DNA of 64,000 nucleotides, taken from NCBI RefSeq assembly GCF_000619945.1, contig NZ_JHVC01000016.1:1-64000 (forward strand). The letters are read 5' to 3'. The stretch comes from Clostridium lundense DSM 17049 (lineage in GTDB: Bacteria; Bacillota; Clostridia; Clostridiales; Clostridiaceae). How positions within the stretch are numbered: position 1 is the first letter of the stretch; each line of letters begins with the position of its first letter. The notes beneath the pieces were generated by a model. It was not told the origin of the DNA. It worked only from the letters and a program-made list of their open reading frames with translations, and searched no databases. Of this stretch, positions 25,350-33,215 are shown in pieces. The position numbers and the translations under genes are program-made.

Positions 25350-26114
25350 ATGGAATATACAGTGCAAAAGCTAGCGCATATAGCAGGTGTTAGCACACGA
25401 ACACTTAGATATTATGATGAAATTGGAATCCTTAAGCCGGCAAGGATTAATTCATCAGGATATCGTATTTATGGTGAAAACGAGGTTAATATGTTACAAC
25501 AAATACTTTTTTATAAAGAATTGGGTATAAGTTTAGAAAATATTAAAGAGATTATAGCCTCACCTAGTTTTGATAGGGAAAAAGCACTGAGGGAACATCA
25601 TCAAAAGCTTCTTGAAAAAAGAATGCAATTAGATTTATTAATTGCCAATGTTAATAAAACAATTGAAACAATAGAAGGGAGAACTATTATGAATGATAAA
25701 GAGAAATTTAAGGGGTTTAAGCAAAAACTAATTGATGATAATGAAAAAAAATATGGAAAAGAAATTCGTGAAAAGTATGGTAATAAAGTTATTGATGAAT
25801 CAAATAAGAAGCTAAATAATATGAGTAAGGAAGAGTATAAGAAAATTACTGAGCTTGAAAATGAAATTATGGAAACTCTTTATTTAGCATTTAAAACTTC
25901 TAATCCATCAGGAGAACTAGCTCAAAAAGCCGCGGATTTACATCGTCAATGGATAAGCTTTTATTGGAACAATTATAGTAAAGAAGCTCATGCTGGACTT
26001 GCGCAAATGTATGTTGATGATGAAAGATTTAAAGCGTATTATGATAAGAAACAAACAGGAATGGCAGAGTTTTTAAGGGATGCTATCCTTATTTATACAG
26101 GGACTGAAAAGTGA
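25350..26114 (+). CDS. MerR-family regulator with TipAS domain
   Basis: A 254-residue TipAL-like protein. Residues 1-75 form the MerR winged helix (AHIAGVSTRTLRYYDEIGIL), residues 80-110 a coiled coil, and residues 120-245 a TipAS domain, which in relatives traps thiopeptide or other antibiotics. It lies behind a 19-bp-spacer promoter and ends at its own terminator. No exporter is in the same transcript, so its target is either itself or unlinked. Confidence 0.88.
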   Translation: MEYTVQKLAHIAGVSTRTLRYYDEIGILKPARINSSGYRIYGENEVNMLQQILFYKELGISLENIKEIIASPSFDREKALREHHQKLLEKRMQLDLLIANVNKTIETIEGRTIMNDKEKFKGFKQKLIDDNEKKYGKEIREKYGNKVIDESNKKLNNMSKEEYKKITELENEIMETLYLAFKTSNPSGELAQKAADLHRQWISFYWNNYSKEAHAGLAQMYVDDERFKAYYDKKQTGMAEFLRDAILIYTGTEK

Positions 26115-26160
26115 TTAAGCAAGCTAACTTCTGGATTTAAAGTATAAATTTTTAATATTT

Positions 26161-26200
26161 GAGGTTATAGTATATATAATGTATACTATAACCTCTTTTT
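26161..26200 (+). terminator. Terminator of TipA-like gene
   Basis: GAGGTTATAGTATA (26161-26174) pairs with its complement at 26182-26195 and is followed by five T. Confidence 0.9.
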
Positions 26201-26316
26201 AAAAGTTTAGAATTTCTTTATAATTAGTTTATAAAAACTATAGCTCATTAGATTAAAATGAAAATATGGAAGGCTTTCCTAAGTTATTATGAAATAAAAA
26301 AGGGAGATGTTATAAA

Positions 26317-27549
26317 TTGAAAATTAAAAAGAAAACCGCTATGATTATAAGTGTTGCTGTTGGCACTTTAATGTTTGCAACAACAGCTATGGCAGAAGTA
26401 ATGTCTAAAAGTGGATATGAGCAAGCTAAAGATGCAATAAAGTATTCATCAGATAGTTTTAGTAGTAAACTTTCAAGTTATACTATGGATATATCTATGA
26501 CTGTGAAGGACAATGGTAAAGTTATTATTTCACAGAATGCACTAAATAAATGTGATATAAATAAAAAAGCTTCCGAAAATGTTGAGACTACCGTTAAAGG
26601 AGGAAAAAAGACAGAGCGTTACTTCTATGGAGATAAAAACGGTATGATTACAACTAATGAAGATAAAAGTATTTATTATGTAACTGAATATGAAACTCCA
26701 GATAAAGGAAGAGACTTTAGAGATCCATTTAAAGAAAAAGAAGCGGGAGATATTGAAAAAATAATAGATGCTGCTGTAGGCAATTTAAAAGATTATGTTG
26801 TAGTAGATGAAAAAGCTGATGGAAGCAAAGAATTATCTGGTTCTATAACTGAAGCCCAAATACCTGCACTTATAAATGCAGTTACATCCTATGCATTAAA
26901 AAATGAAGCTTCATCTAATAGAAATCCTGAAGAAGTAAATGTTATGCCTAGAATTACTAAAGACGTATATGTTAAAGAAGTTAAAGGTAAGATGGTTGTA
27001 GATAAGAATGGTTTAATACAAAGTGTTCTTGGTACAGCAATACTTTCAGGTAAGGATGATCAGGGTAAGCAGCATGATTTAACTTTTGAAGTTCTTGGAA
27101 AAACAACTAGTATTAACTCTACTGTTGTAAATAAACCAAATCTTTCAGGAAAGAAAGTAGAAAAGAGTATACAAAGAAACAACAACGAGTTTGCAAATCC
27201 TGAAAAGTATGTTGGTAAGTATAAGAATGATATAATTATAGAGAAAGATGGTAAGTTCCAAAAAATTGGAGAGAGAACATTAACTATAGCTCATTCTGAT
27301 AATGAATCTATTTCTGGATCATATCATGAACAGTATATAAAAGGATATGAAAGTTATGCAACAAAAGACTTAAAGTTTGACGCAAAATATGGCAAAGATA
27401 AATACAATGCAAGATTTGATATTGAAGGTTCCTCAGATAAAGGTAATATAAGCGTTAATAGACATAACGTAAGCGTGTATTTTTATATGCCACATTCATC
27501 AAAGGGTGGAGTAAACTATGATGGTGAGTTTAATAGAGTGTTTGATTAA
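26317..27549 (+). CDS. Secreted protein of unknown function
   Basis: A 410-residue protein with a clear signal peptide: MKIKKKTAMI, a hydrophobic core and cleavage after AMA (about residue 26). No lipobox, anchor or enzyme motif was seen; the rest is hydrophilic and lysine-rich, probably beta-rich. The start is TTG, with GGGAGATG upstream. It lies ahead of an ABC-2 exporter and a two-component system on the same strand, separated from them by a heptad-repeat element. Association with that export/signalling module is inferred from position. Confidence 0.7.
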   Translation: MKIKKKTAMIISVAVGTLMFATTAMAEVMSKSGYEQAKDAIKYSSDSFSSKLSSYTMDISMTVKDNGKVIISQNALNKCDINKKASENVETTVKGGKKTERYFYGDKNGMITTNEDKSIYYVTEYETPDKGRDFRDPFKEKEAGDIEKIIDAAVGNLKDYVVVDEKADGSKELSGSITEAQIPALINAVTSYALKNEASSNRNPEEVNVMPRITKDVYVKEVKGKMVVDKNGLIQSVLGTAILSGKDDQGKQHDLTFEVLGKTTSINSTVVNKPNLSGKKVEKSIQRNNNEFANPEKYVGKYKNDIIIEKDGKFQKIGERTLTIAHSDNESISGSYHEQYIKGYESYATKDLKFDAKYGKDKYNARFDIEGSSDKGNISVNRHNVSVYFYMPHSSKGGVNYDGEFNRVFD

Positions 27550-27578
27550 TTATATATAAAATAAAAAAATGTAATCAA

Positions 27579-27735
27579 TTTTTTTAGAGTACAGATTACA
27601 GAGCACAGAGTACAAATAAGGAGACTTTTCTTCCATTACACTACAGAAAACTTCAAATTAAAAATTTTTAGTAATGAAGCGAAGAAAAATTATCTATATC
27701 TGTACTCTGTTATCTGTGCTCTGTTATCTAAAAAA
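27579..27735. repeat. Heptad inverted-array element, copy A
   Basis: After a T7 run, units AGAGTAC, AGATTAC, AGAGCAC, AGAGTAC (27586-27613) are tandem at 7-bp period. They face GTACTCT, GTTATCT, GTGCTCT, GTTATCT (27702-27729), which is followed by an A6 run. The two arms plus the core (CTTC-CATTAC with GTAATG-AAGCGAAG) let about 155 bases fold back on themselves. Short A-run/T-run hairpins flank both sides. The right end is only about 30 bp from the next gene. Confidence 0.75.
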
Positions 27736-27764
27736 GTGCGGTGTACTTTTTAGGGGGGTAAAAA

Positions 27765-28490
27765 TTGGAGAAAGTTATTGAGATAAATAACCTAAGCAAA
27801 CTTTATAAGAATGGTAGAGGAATAACAGATATTAATTTAGAAATAAATAGGGGAGAGATATTTGGATTTTTAGGGCCAAATGGAGCAGGAAAAACTACTG
27901 CTATGAAAATTATGACTGGATTAATAAAGCCAGATAGTGGTGATGTTAAAATTTTAGGATATAGTGTATTAGAAGATTTTGAAAAAGCTATGTCAAAGGT
28001 AGGATGTATTATTGAGACTGCAGAGTCTTATTCTTATTTAACTGCTTATGAAAATCTTAAACAATTTTCAAGATATTATAAAGATGTTGATGATAAGAGA
28101 ATTGAAGAGGTATTAGAAATTATAGGGCTTCAAAAGTTTAAAAATGAAAAAACAAGAAAGTTTTCACTTGGAATGAAGCAAAGGCTAGGGATTGCAGCAG
28201 CGATTTTATCTAAGCCTGAAGTTGTTATTTTGGACGAACCTCTAAATGGATTGGATGTTGAGGGAATGCTTGATATAAGAAATCTTATAAAAAGTCTTGC
28301 TGAGGAAGAGAAAACTACTTTCTTCATATCAAGTCATCTTATTCATGATGTAGAGCTTACTTGTAATAAGATAGGCGTTCTTTATAACGGAAGGATACTT
28401 AATGTAGATACAACTAAAAACATATTAAATAATTATGCTTCACTGGAGAACTATTTTATAAGCGAGGTGGAACGAAATGGTAGAATTTAA
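27765..28490 (+). CDS. ABC transporter ATP-binding protein (ABC-2 type exporter)
   Basis: A 241-residue ATPase. GPNGAGKTT is Walker A, the signature is FSLGMKQRLGIAAA, and Walker B is VVILDEPLNGLD. It belongs to the group that drives ABC-2 permeases such as lantibiotic-immunity or drug exporters. TTG at 27765 is the start, 4 bases after a GGGGGG run. The permease start lies 14 bases inside its end. Expression is likely tied to the following two-component system. Confidence 0.92.
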   Translation: MEKVIEINNLSKLYKNGRGITDINLEINRGEIFGFLGPNGAGKTTAMKIMTGLIKPDSGDVKILGYSVLEDFEKAMSKVGCIIETAESYSYLTAYENLKQFSRYYKDVDDKRIEEVLEIIGLQKFKNEKTRKFSLGMKQRLGIAAAILSKPEVVILDEPLNGLDVEGMLDIRNLIKSLAEEEKTTFFISSHLIHDVELTCNKIGVLYNGRILNVDTTKNILNNYASLENYFISEVERNGRI

Positions 28491-29229
28491 GGCTACTGTA
28501 ATTAATGAAATTGAAAAGTTATATAAAAAGAAGAAGATTATAGTGGCAGCAATAGTATCACTAATTTTCATAGTAATAGGACAACTTGCTGTTGTTGGTT
28601 TAAGGAGTGGCTTTGGATTAAGAGGAACTTCCAGTATGGAGTTTCCTATATTAGTATTGTCTGTAGTAGTTAATACCATTTTGCCTCTTTTCACTGCACT
28701 TGTTACCATAGATAGCTTTTCAGGAGAATTTTCACAAAACACTATGAAAATTGCAATTACAAGACCAATAACACGATTGAAATTTTTTACTGCAAAAATA
28801 GTAGCTATAATGCTTTTTATATTAACTAATCTTTTGTTTGTAATGATTTTTTCAATTATAGCAGGAATAGTTTTTAATTCAAATTCTTTTACATTTCAAG
28901 GCATAATAAGGATATTTGTATCCTATATAGTTACAGTTTTACCTATGATGATTTTAGTGCTCTTAATTGCTACTTTTACTAATATTATAAGAAGTGGAGT
29001 AGGCGTGTTCTTTTTATCTATCTTTGTTCTAATTATTCTTAAAGCGTTGGAAATTATATTCTCACAATATTCAGGTATAATTTTCACATCAATGTTTAGT
29101 TGGTATAATCTATGGATTATGAACAGTTTACCTATATTAAAGATTTTGCGTCAGTTTATGATGATGTGTAGTTATGGCATACTATTATTTACATTTGGAT
29201 ATTATTTATTTGATAAAAAAGAATTTTAA
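28477..29229 (+). CDS. ABC-2 type transporter permease
   Basis: A 250-residue membrane protein with six predicted helices; the first is near residues 20-40 and the last near 220-245. DSFSGEFSQNTMKIAITRPITR between helices 2 and 3 is typical of ABC-2 permeases that pair with bacitracin- or lantibiotic-type ATPases. The start overlaps the ATPase gene by 14 bases with GAGGTGG in front. The substrate is unknown. The stop is 9 bp before the kinase gene. Confidence 0.86.
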   Translation: MVEFKATVINEIEKLYKKKKIIVAAIVSLIFIVIGQLAVVGLRSGFGLRGTSSMEFPILVLSVVVNTILPLFTALVTIDSFSGEFSQNTMKIAITRPITRLKFFTAKIVAIMLFILTNLLFVMIFSIIAGIVFNSNSFTFQGIIRIFVSYIVTVLPMMILVLLIATFTNIIRSGVGVFFLSIFVLIILKALEIIFSQYSGIIFTSMFSWYNLWIMNSLPILKILRQFMMMCSYGILLFTFGYYLFDKKEF

Positions 29230-29238
29230 GGTGAAAAA

Positions 29239-30705
29239 ATGGATATAAAAAAACGAGTAATAGTATCTAATACTATAATAGCTATAGTACCAGTTATTAT
29301 AACAATTATAGTTGTATTTGGTTTTTTGTTTGTATCATCAAAGTTTCTTAAAAGAGACGTAGACTATGAAAAATTTAAAAACCGTGTAACTATAAGGGCT
29401 GAGTTAGTAACTATTAGAAATAACATATTAAAACAAAATATTCAAGATATAGAGGACACAGAATTACAAAAGGAAGTATCCCACGGACTTTCAAGTTTAA
29501 ATGGCGAATTTATAATTGTTAAGGGACATAAAATTATAGTTAATTCTAAAGAGATCAATAAAATAGATATAGAAAAATGTATAGAAGTAGCAAAATCAAA
29601 TACAGTAGATAAGAAAATTAAGATTAATGGTTGTTCTTATTTAATTGAAGATATAGATTTAAATCTAAAAGACAAAACATCTGCAAGCCTAATATTGTTA
29701 GCTCCTATAGGCGAAGACATAAATTTATTTAATAAGCTAATTGTTGTGGTCATTATAGTTTATATAATATCTTTTATAGTAATTAATGTAATTATGTCAT
29801 ATCTTTTATCAAAGAGAATAATAAATCCTATTAAGATTTTGAAAAAAGCTACAAATGAAATTAGTATGGGAAATTTAAACTGTGAGATTATTGAAGATGG
29901 GGATAAGGAAATACAGGAATTATGTCGTGGTTTTGAGATTATGAGAGTACAGTTAAAGGATTCCATATCTATGAAAATTAAGTATGATGATAATCGTAAA
30001 GTGCTTGTATCAAGCATTTCTCATGATTTAAAAACACCAATAACATCAATAAAAGGCTATGTTGAGGGGATTTTGGATGGGGTAGCAAATACACCGGAAA
30101 AAAGAGAAAACTATTTAAAAACTATTTATTCAAAGGCTGAACATATTGATCATATGATTGACGATTTACTTTTATATTCAAAGCTTGATTTAAATCAAAT
30201 TCCTTTTAATTTTGAAAAAATAGATATTGTTGAATACTTTAAATATTGTATATGTGAGATTGAACCTGAACTTATAAAAAGTAATATAAAAATACAATTA
30301 AAGAACGACTTAAATAATTGTAGATATGTTATTATGGATAGGGAAAGAATGAGAAGAGTTATTTTAAATATTATAGAAAATTCTCGTAAATATATGAATA
30401 AAGAGCAGGGGAAAATAATTCTAAATTTAAGAGAGACAAATTCTAGCATTGTTATAGAGATAAGAGACAATGGTCCTGGAATTAATAATAATGAGATAAA
30501 TAAAATATTTGATAGATTCTACAGAGCAGATTCTGCAAGAAGTGGAGCTAAGGGGAGTGGATTAGGACTATCCATTGCAAAGCAAATTGTAGAAGGACAT
30601 AAGGGAAGAATTTGGGCGGTTAGTCATGAAAATGAAGGCACAAGTATTATGATATCCCTTGGCAAGGTAATAGAAAATAGGCAAAGGGAAGATTTATTTT
30701 TATAA
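29239..30705 (+). CDS. Sensor histidine kinase with HAMP domain
   Basis: A 488-residue kinase. Membrane helices at about 11-33 and 163-187 enclose an extracytoplasmic domain of about 130 residues. A HAMP segment follows at about 188-240, H262 lies in SSISHDLKTPITSI, and IENSRKYM, DNGPGINN and GSGLGLSIAKQI mark the ATPase. It is 9 bp after the permease gene, and its response-regulator partner is 92 bp downstream. Confidence 0.92.
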   Translation: MDIKKRVIVSNTIIAIVPVIITIIVVFGFLFVSSKFLKRDVDYEKFKNRVTIRAELVTIRNNILKQNIQDIEDTELQKEVSHGLSSLNGEFIIVKGHKIIVNSKEINKIDIEKCIEVAKSNTVDKKIKINGCSYLIEDIDLNLKDKTSASLILLAPIGEDINLFNKLIVVVIIVYIISFIVINVIMSYLLSKRIINPIKILKKATNEISMGNLNCEIIEDGDKEIQELCRGFEIMRVQLKDSISMKIKYDDNRKVLVSSISHDLKTPITSIKGYVEGILDGVANTPEKRENYLKTIYSKAEHIDHMIDDLLLYSKLDLNQIPFNFEKIDIVEYFKYCICEIEPELIKSNIKIQLKNDLNNCRYVIMDRERMRRVILNIIENSRKYMNKEQGKIILNLRETNSSIVIEIRDNGPGINNNEINKIFDRFYRADSARSGAKGSGLGLSIAKQIVEGHKGRIWAVSHENEGTSIMISLGKVIENRQREDLFL

Positions 30706-30731
30706 TTAAAAATGAATTGTAAAGAATAAAG

Positions 30732-30767
30732 AAGGGTTTTTCTTTATTTTATTAAGAAAAGCCTTTT
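30732..30767 (+). terminator. Weak hairpin between kinase and regulator genes
   Basis: AAGGGTTTTTCTT pairs imperfectly with AAGAAAAGCCTTTT, followed by short T-run. It may lower, not end, transcription into the regulator gene. Confidence 0.45.
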
Positions 30768-30797
30768 AATCATAAATGAAAGGAAGCGTTTAATAAT

Positions 30798-31493
30798 ATG
30801 AAGAAGATATTAATAGTGGAAGATGACCTAAGTATTGCTGAACTTCAAAGAGATTATTTGGAACTTTCAGGGTTTGAAGTAAAAATATGTACAGATGGGG
30901 TATCTGGATTGAATGAAATAAAAGAAAATAAATATGATTTAATAATTCTTGATGTTATGCTTCCTAAAATTGATGGTTTTGATATATTAAGGATTATTCA
31001 GGAACATAAGGATATACCAGTTTTAATGGTTTCAGCTAAAAAAGAAGAGATTGATAAAATAAAAGGTTTAAGTCTTGGAGCAGATGATTATATAACAAAG
31101 CCATTTAGTCCAGGAGAATTAGTTGCAAGAGTTAAATCTCATCTTCAAAATTATGAGAGATTAAGAAATAAGTTTGGAAATAAGTCGAATAATAATAACA
31201 TTATTATAAGAGGATTGGAAATATATAAAGATTCTAGACAGGTATTTATAAATGGAAAAGAAGTTAATTTAGCACAAAAAGAATTTGAATTATTATTACA
31301 TATGGCTCAATATCCTAATAGGGTGTTTGGAAAGGATGAATTATTTGAGAGCATTTGGGGAATGGACTCCCTTGGGGATAATGCTACAGTTACAGTACAC
31401 ATTAGAAAAATAAGAGAAAAAATTGAATCAAATCCATCGGAGCCACAATATATTGAAACAGTATGGGGAGTTGGCTATAGAGTAAGGGTATAA
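30798..31493 (+). CDS. OmpR-family response regulator
   Basis: A 231-residue response regulator with acidic residues at E8-D10, phosphoacceptor D52 (LIILDVMLPKIDG) and YITKPFS in the receiver, then a winged helix ending VETVWGVGYRVRV. GGAAG lies before the ATG. It follows the HAMP kinase and is the likely partner. The order secreted protein, ABC ATPase, permease, kinase, regulator differs from the other module in the window, where the regulator and kinase come first. Confidence 0.93.
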   Translation: MKKILIVEDDLSIAELQRDYLELSGFEVKICTDGVSGLNEIKENKYDLIILDVMLPKIDGFDILRIIQEHKDIPVLMVSAKKEEIDKIKGLSLGADDYITKPFSPGELVARVKSHLQNYERLRNKFGNKSNNNNIIIRGLEIYKDSRQVFINGKEVNLAQKEFELLLHMAQYPNRVFGKDELFESIWGMDSLGDNATVTVHIRKIREKIESNPSEPQYIETVWGVGYRVRV

Positions 31494-31577
31494 ATAACGA
31501 ATATGACAGGTTTAATTATAAAATTGAATAATATGGCAAAAAATATCAACATAATTATATATTTATTAAATCCATAA

Positions 31578-31639
31578 TTGAAAAATAGGTTATTATGTAA
31601 TATAATGAATGAATAGCTTTACTTAAGTAAAGCTGTTTT
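31578..31639 (+). promoter_or_regulatory. Sigma-A promoter followed by start-point hairpin
   Basis: TTGAAA (31578-31583) and TATAAT (31601-31606) with 17-bp spacing form a near-consensus promoter for the symporter gene. The predicted start near 31613 is followed at once by a perfect 20-base palindrome AGCTTTACTTAAGTAAAGCT (31615-31634) and a T-run. As a terminator it would close the upstream operon; as a 5'-end hairpin it would cap the symporter mRNA. Confidence 0.65.
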
Positions 31640-31662
31640 TATTTTAGAGAGGGAGGTTGCTA

Positions 31663-33027
31663 ATGGAATCATTAAATAACATTGTAGCTAAAATAGACAG
31701 CTTTTTATGGAATTGGCCATTACTTATTTTATTACTAGGAACTCACATATTTTTGACTTTCAGATTGAAGTTTATTCAAAGATATTTGGGAAAGGCAATA
31801 AAACTTTCTGTAGTTAAGGATGAGAATGCTAAGGGCGATGTAAGCCAATTTAGCGCATTAACAACAGCGTTAGCAGCGACCATTGGTACAGGAAATATAG
31901 TTGGGGTAGCAACAGCTATATCTTTGGGAGGCCCTGGAGCAGTATTTTGGACATGGCTTACAGGTGTATTTGGAATATCCACAAAGTATGCTGAAAGTTT
32001 ACTTTCAACTAAATATAGAATAAAAACTGAAGATGGTACTATGGCAGGAGGTCCTATGTATGTGTTAGAATACGGAATGAATAAGAAATGGTTGGCAGTA
32101 CTTTTTGCCACATTTACTAGCATAGCAGCTATAGGAACTGGTGGAATGGTACAATCTAATGCAATTTCTATGATGGTAAGTGATACCTTTAAAGTTCCAA
32201 CAAAAATATCAGCTGTAATTATATGTATACTAACAGCTGTTGTAATACTAGGCGGAATAAAGAGTATATCTAAGGTTTGTGAAGTATTCGTACCTTTTAT
32301 GGCAGGTTTTTATATTTTAGGCTGTTTAATAATATTAGCCATGGGTTATAAAACAATACCAAATTCACTACATACAATAATTTCTTCCGCATTTACAGGA
32401 CAAGCAGCTGTAGGAGGATTTGCAGGATCTAGTGTTATTATGGCAATGAGATTTGGTGTATCTAGAGGACTTTTTTCAAATGAGTCAGGATTAGGAAGTG
32501 CTCCAATAGTATCAGCAGCAGCGCAATCAAGAAATCCAGTAAGACAAGCATTGGTTGCTTCTACAGGTACTTTTTGGGATACAGTAGTAGTATGCGCTAT
32601 TACAGGACTTGTATTAACTAATACAGGAGTATGGAATAAGGGACTTCAAGGTGGGCAGTTAACTAAAGAGGCATTCGCTTCCATACCTGTTATAGGACCT
32701 ATAGTTTTAACTGTAGGATTAATGACTTTTGCTTTTTCTACTATACTTGGTTGGTCCTATTATGGAGAAAAATCCATAGAATATCTTTTTGGAAAGAAAG
32801 CTATATTACCTTATAAGATATTATGGATTATAGCTATTTATATAGGAGCTGTATTTTCTTTAGATTTTGTTTGGAATTTTGCTGATTTGGCTAATGGGTT
32901 GATGGCTATACCAAATCTTATATCATTAATAGCTTTAAGTGGGGTTATTGTAAGTGAAACTAAAAACTATTTATGGCAAGGAAATTTGGAAGATACTGTT
33001 GAGGAAGAAAAAGTAGCAAATTTATAA
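31663..33027 (+). CDS. Alanine/glycine:cation symporter (AGCS family)
   Basis: A 454-residue transporter with about 10-11 membrane helices. AATIGTGNIVGVATAI and NESGLGSAPIVSAAA are the signature regions of sodium:alanine/glycine symporters, and GWSYYGEKSIEYLFG is typical near the end. ATG at 31663 follows GGGAGG; an in-frame TTG two codons before is unlikely. It is monocistronic, with its own promoter and terminator. Confidence 0.93.
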   Translation: MESLNNIVAKIDSFLWNWPLLILLLGTHIFLTFRLKFIQRYLGKAIKLSVVKDENAKGDVSQFSALTTALAATIGTGNIVGVATAISLGGPGAVFWTWLTGVFGISTKYAESLLSTKYRIKTEDGTMAGGPMYVLEYGMNKKWLAVLFATFTSIAAIGTGGMVQSNAISMMVSDTFKVPTKISAVIICILTAVVILGGIKSISKVCEVFVPFMAGFYILGCLIILAMGYKTIPNSLHTIISSAFTGQAAVGGFAGSSVIMAMRFGVSRGLFSNESGLGSAPIVSAAAQSRNPVRQALVASTGTFWDTVVVCAITGLVLTNTGVWNKGLQGGQLTKEAFASIPVIGPIVLTVGLMTFAFSTILGWSYYGEKSIEYLFGKKAILPYKILWIIAIYIGAVFSLDFVWNFADLANGLMAIPNLISLIALSGVIVSETKNYLWQGNLEDTVEEEKVANL

Positions 33028-33036
33028 TGCATTTAA

Positions 33037-33074
33037 GCTGGTACATATGTAAAAGTAATATGTACCAGTTTTTT
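33037..33074 (+). terminator. Terminator of symporter gene
   Basis: CTGGTACATA (33038-33047) pairs with TATGTACCAG (33059-33068), then six T. Confidence 0.9.
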
Positions 33075-33103
33075 ATTTAGTGTAGAGCTAATAAAGGTAA
33101 AAT

Positions 33104-33153
33104 TTACTCTATTATTTGTACTCTGTACTCTATACTCTATACTCTGTAAAAAA
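33104..33153. repeat. Heptad element, copy B (one-sided)
   Basis: TTACTCT, a degraded unit, then GTACTCT, GTACTCT, ATACTCT, ATACTCT (33118-33145) repeat at 7 bp and end in GTAAAAAAC. Only the right-hand arm is well kept; weak partner sequence lies at 33083-33097. It lies between the symporter terminator and ftsH, whose start is 63 bp downstream. Confidence 0.65.
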
Positions 33154-33215
33154 CATTTAATATGTATTATAATATAAGTGATATGCACATTTATTATATT
33201 AAGTGGAGGAAAGAT

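Noticed and set aside
27586..27729. Possible CRISPR-like array
   Set aside because: Units are 7 bp without spacers and the two arms are inverted, unlike CRISPR.
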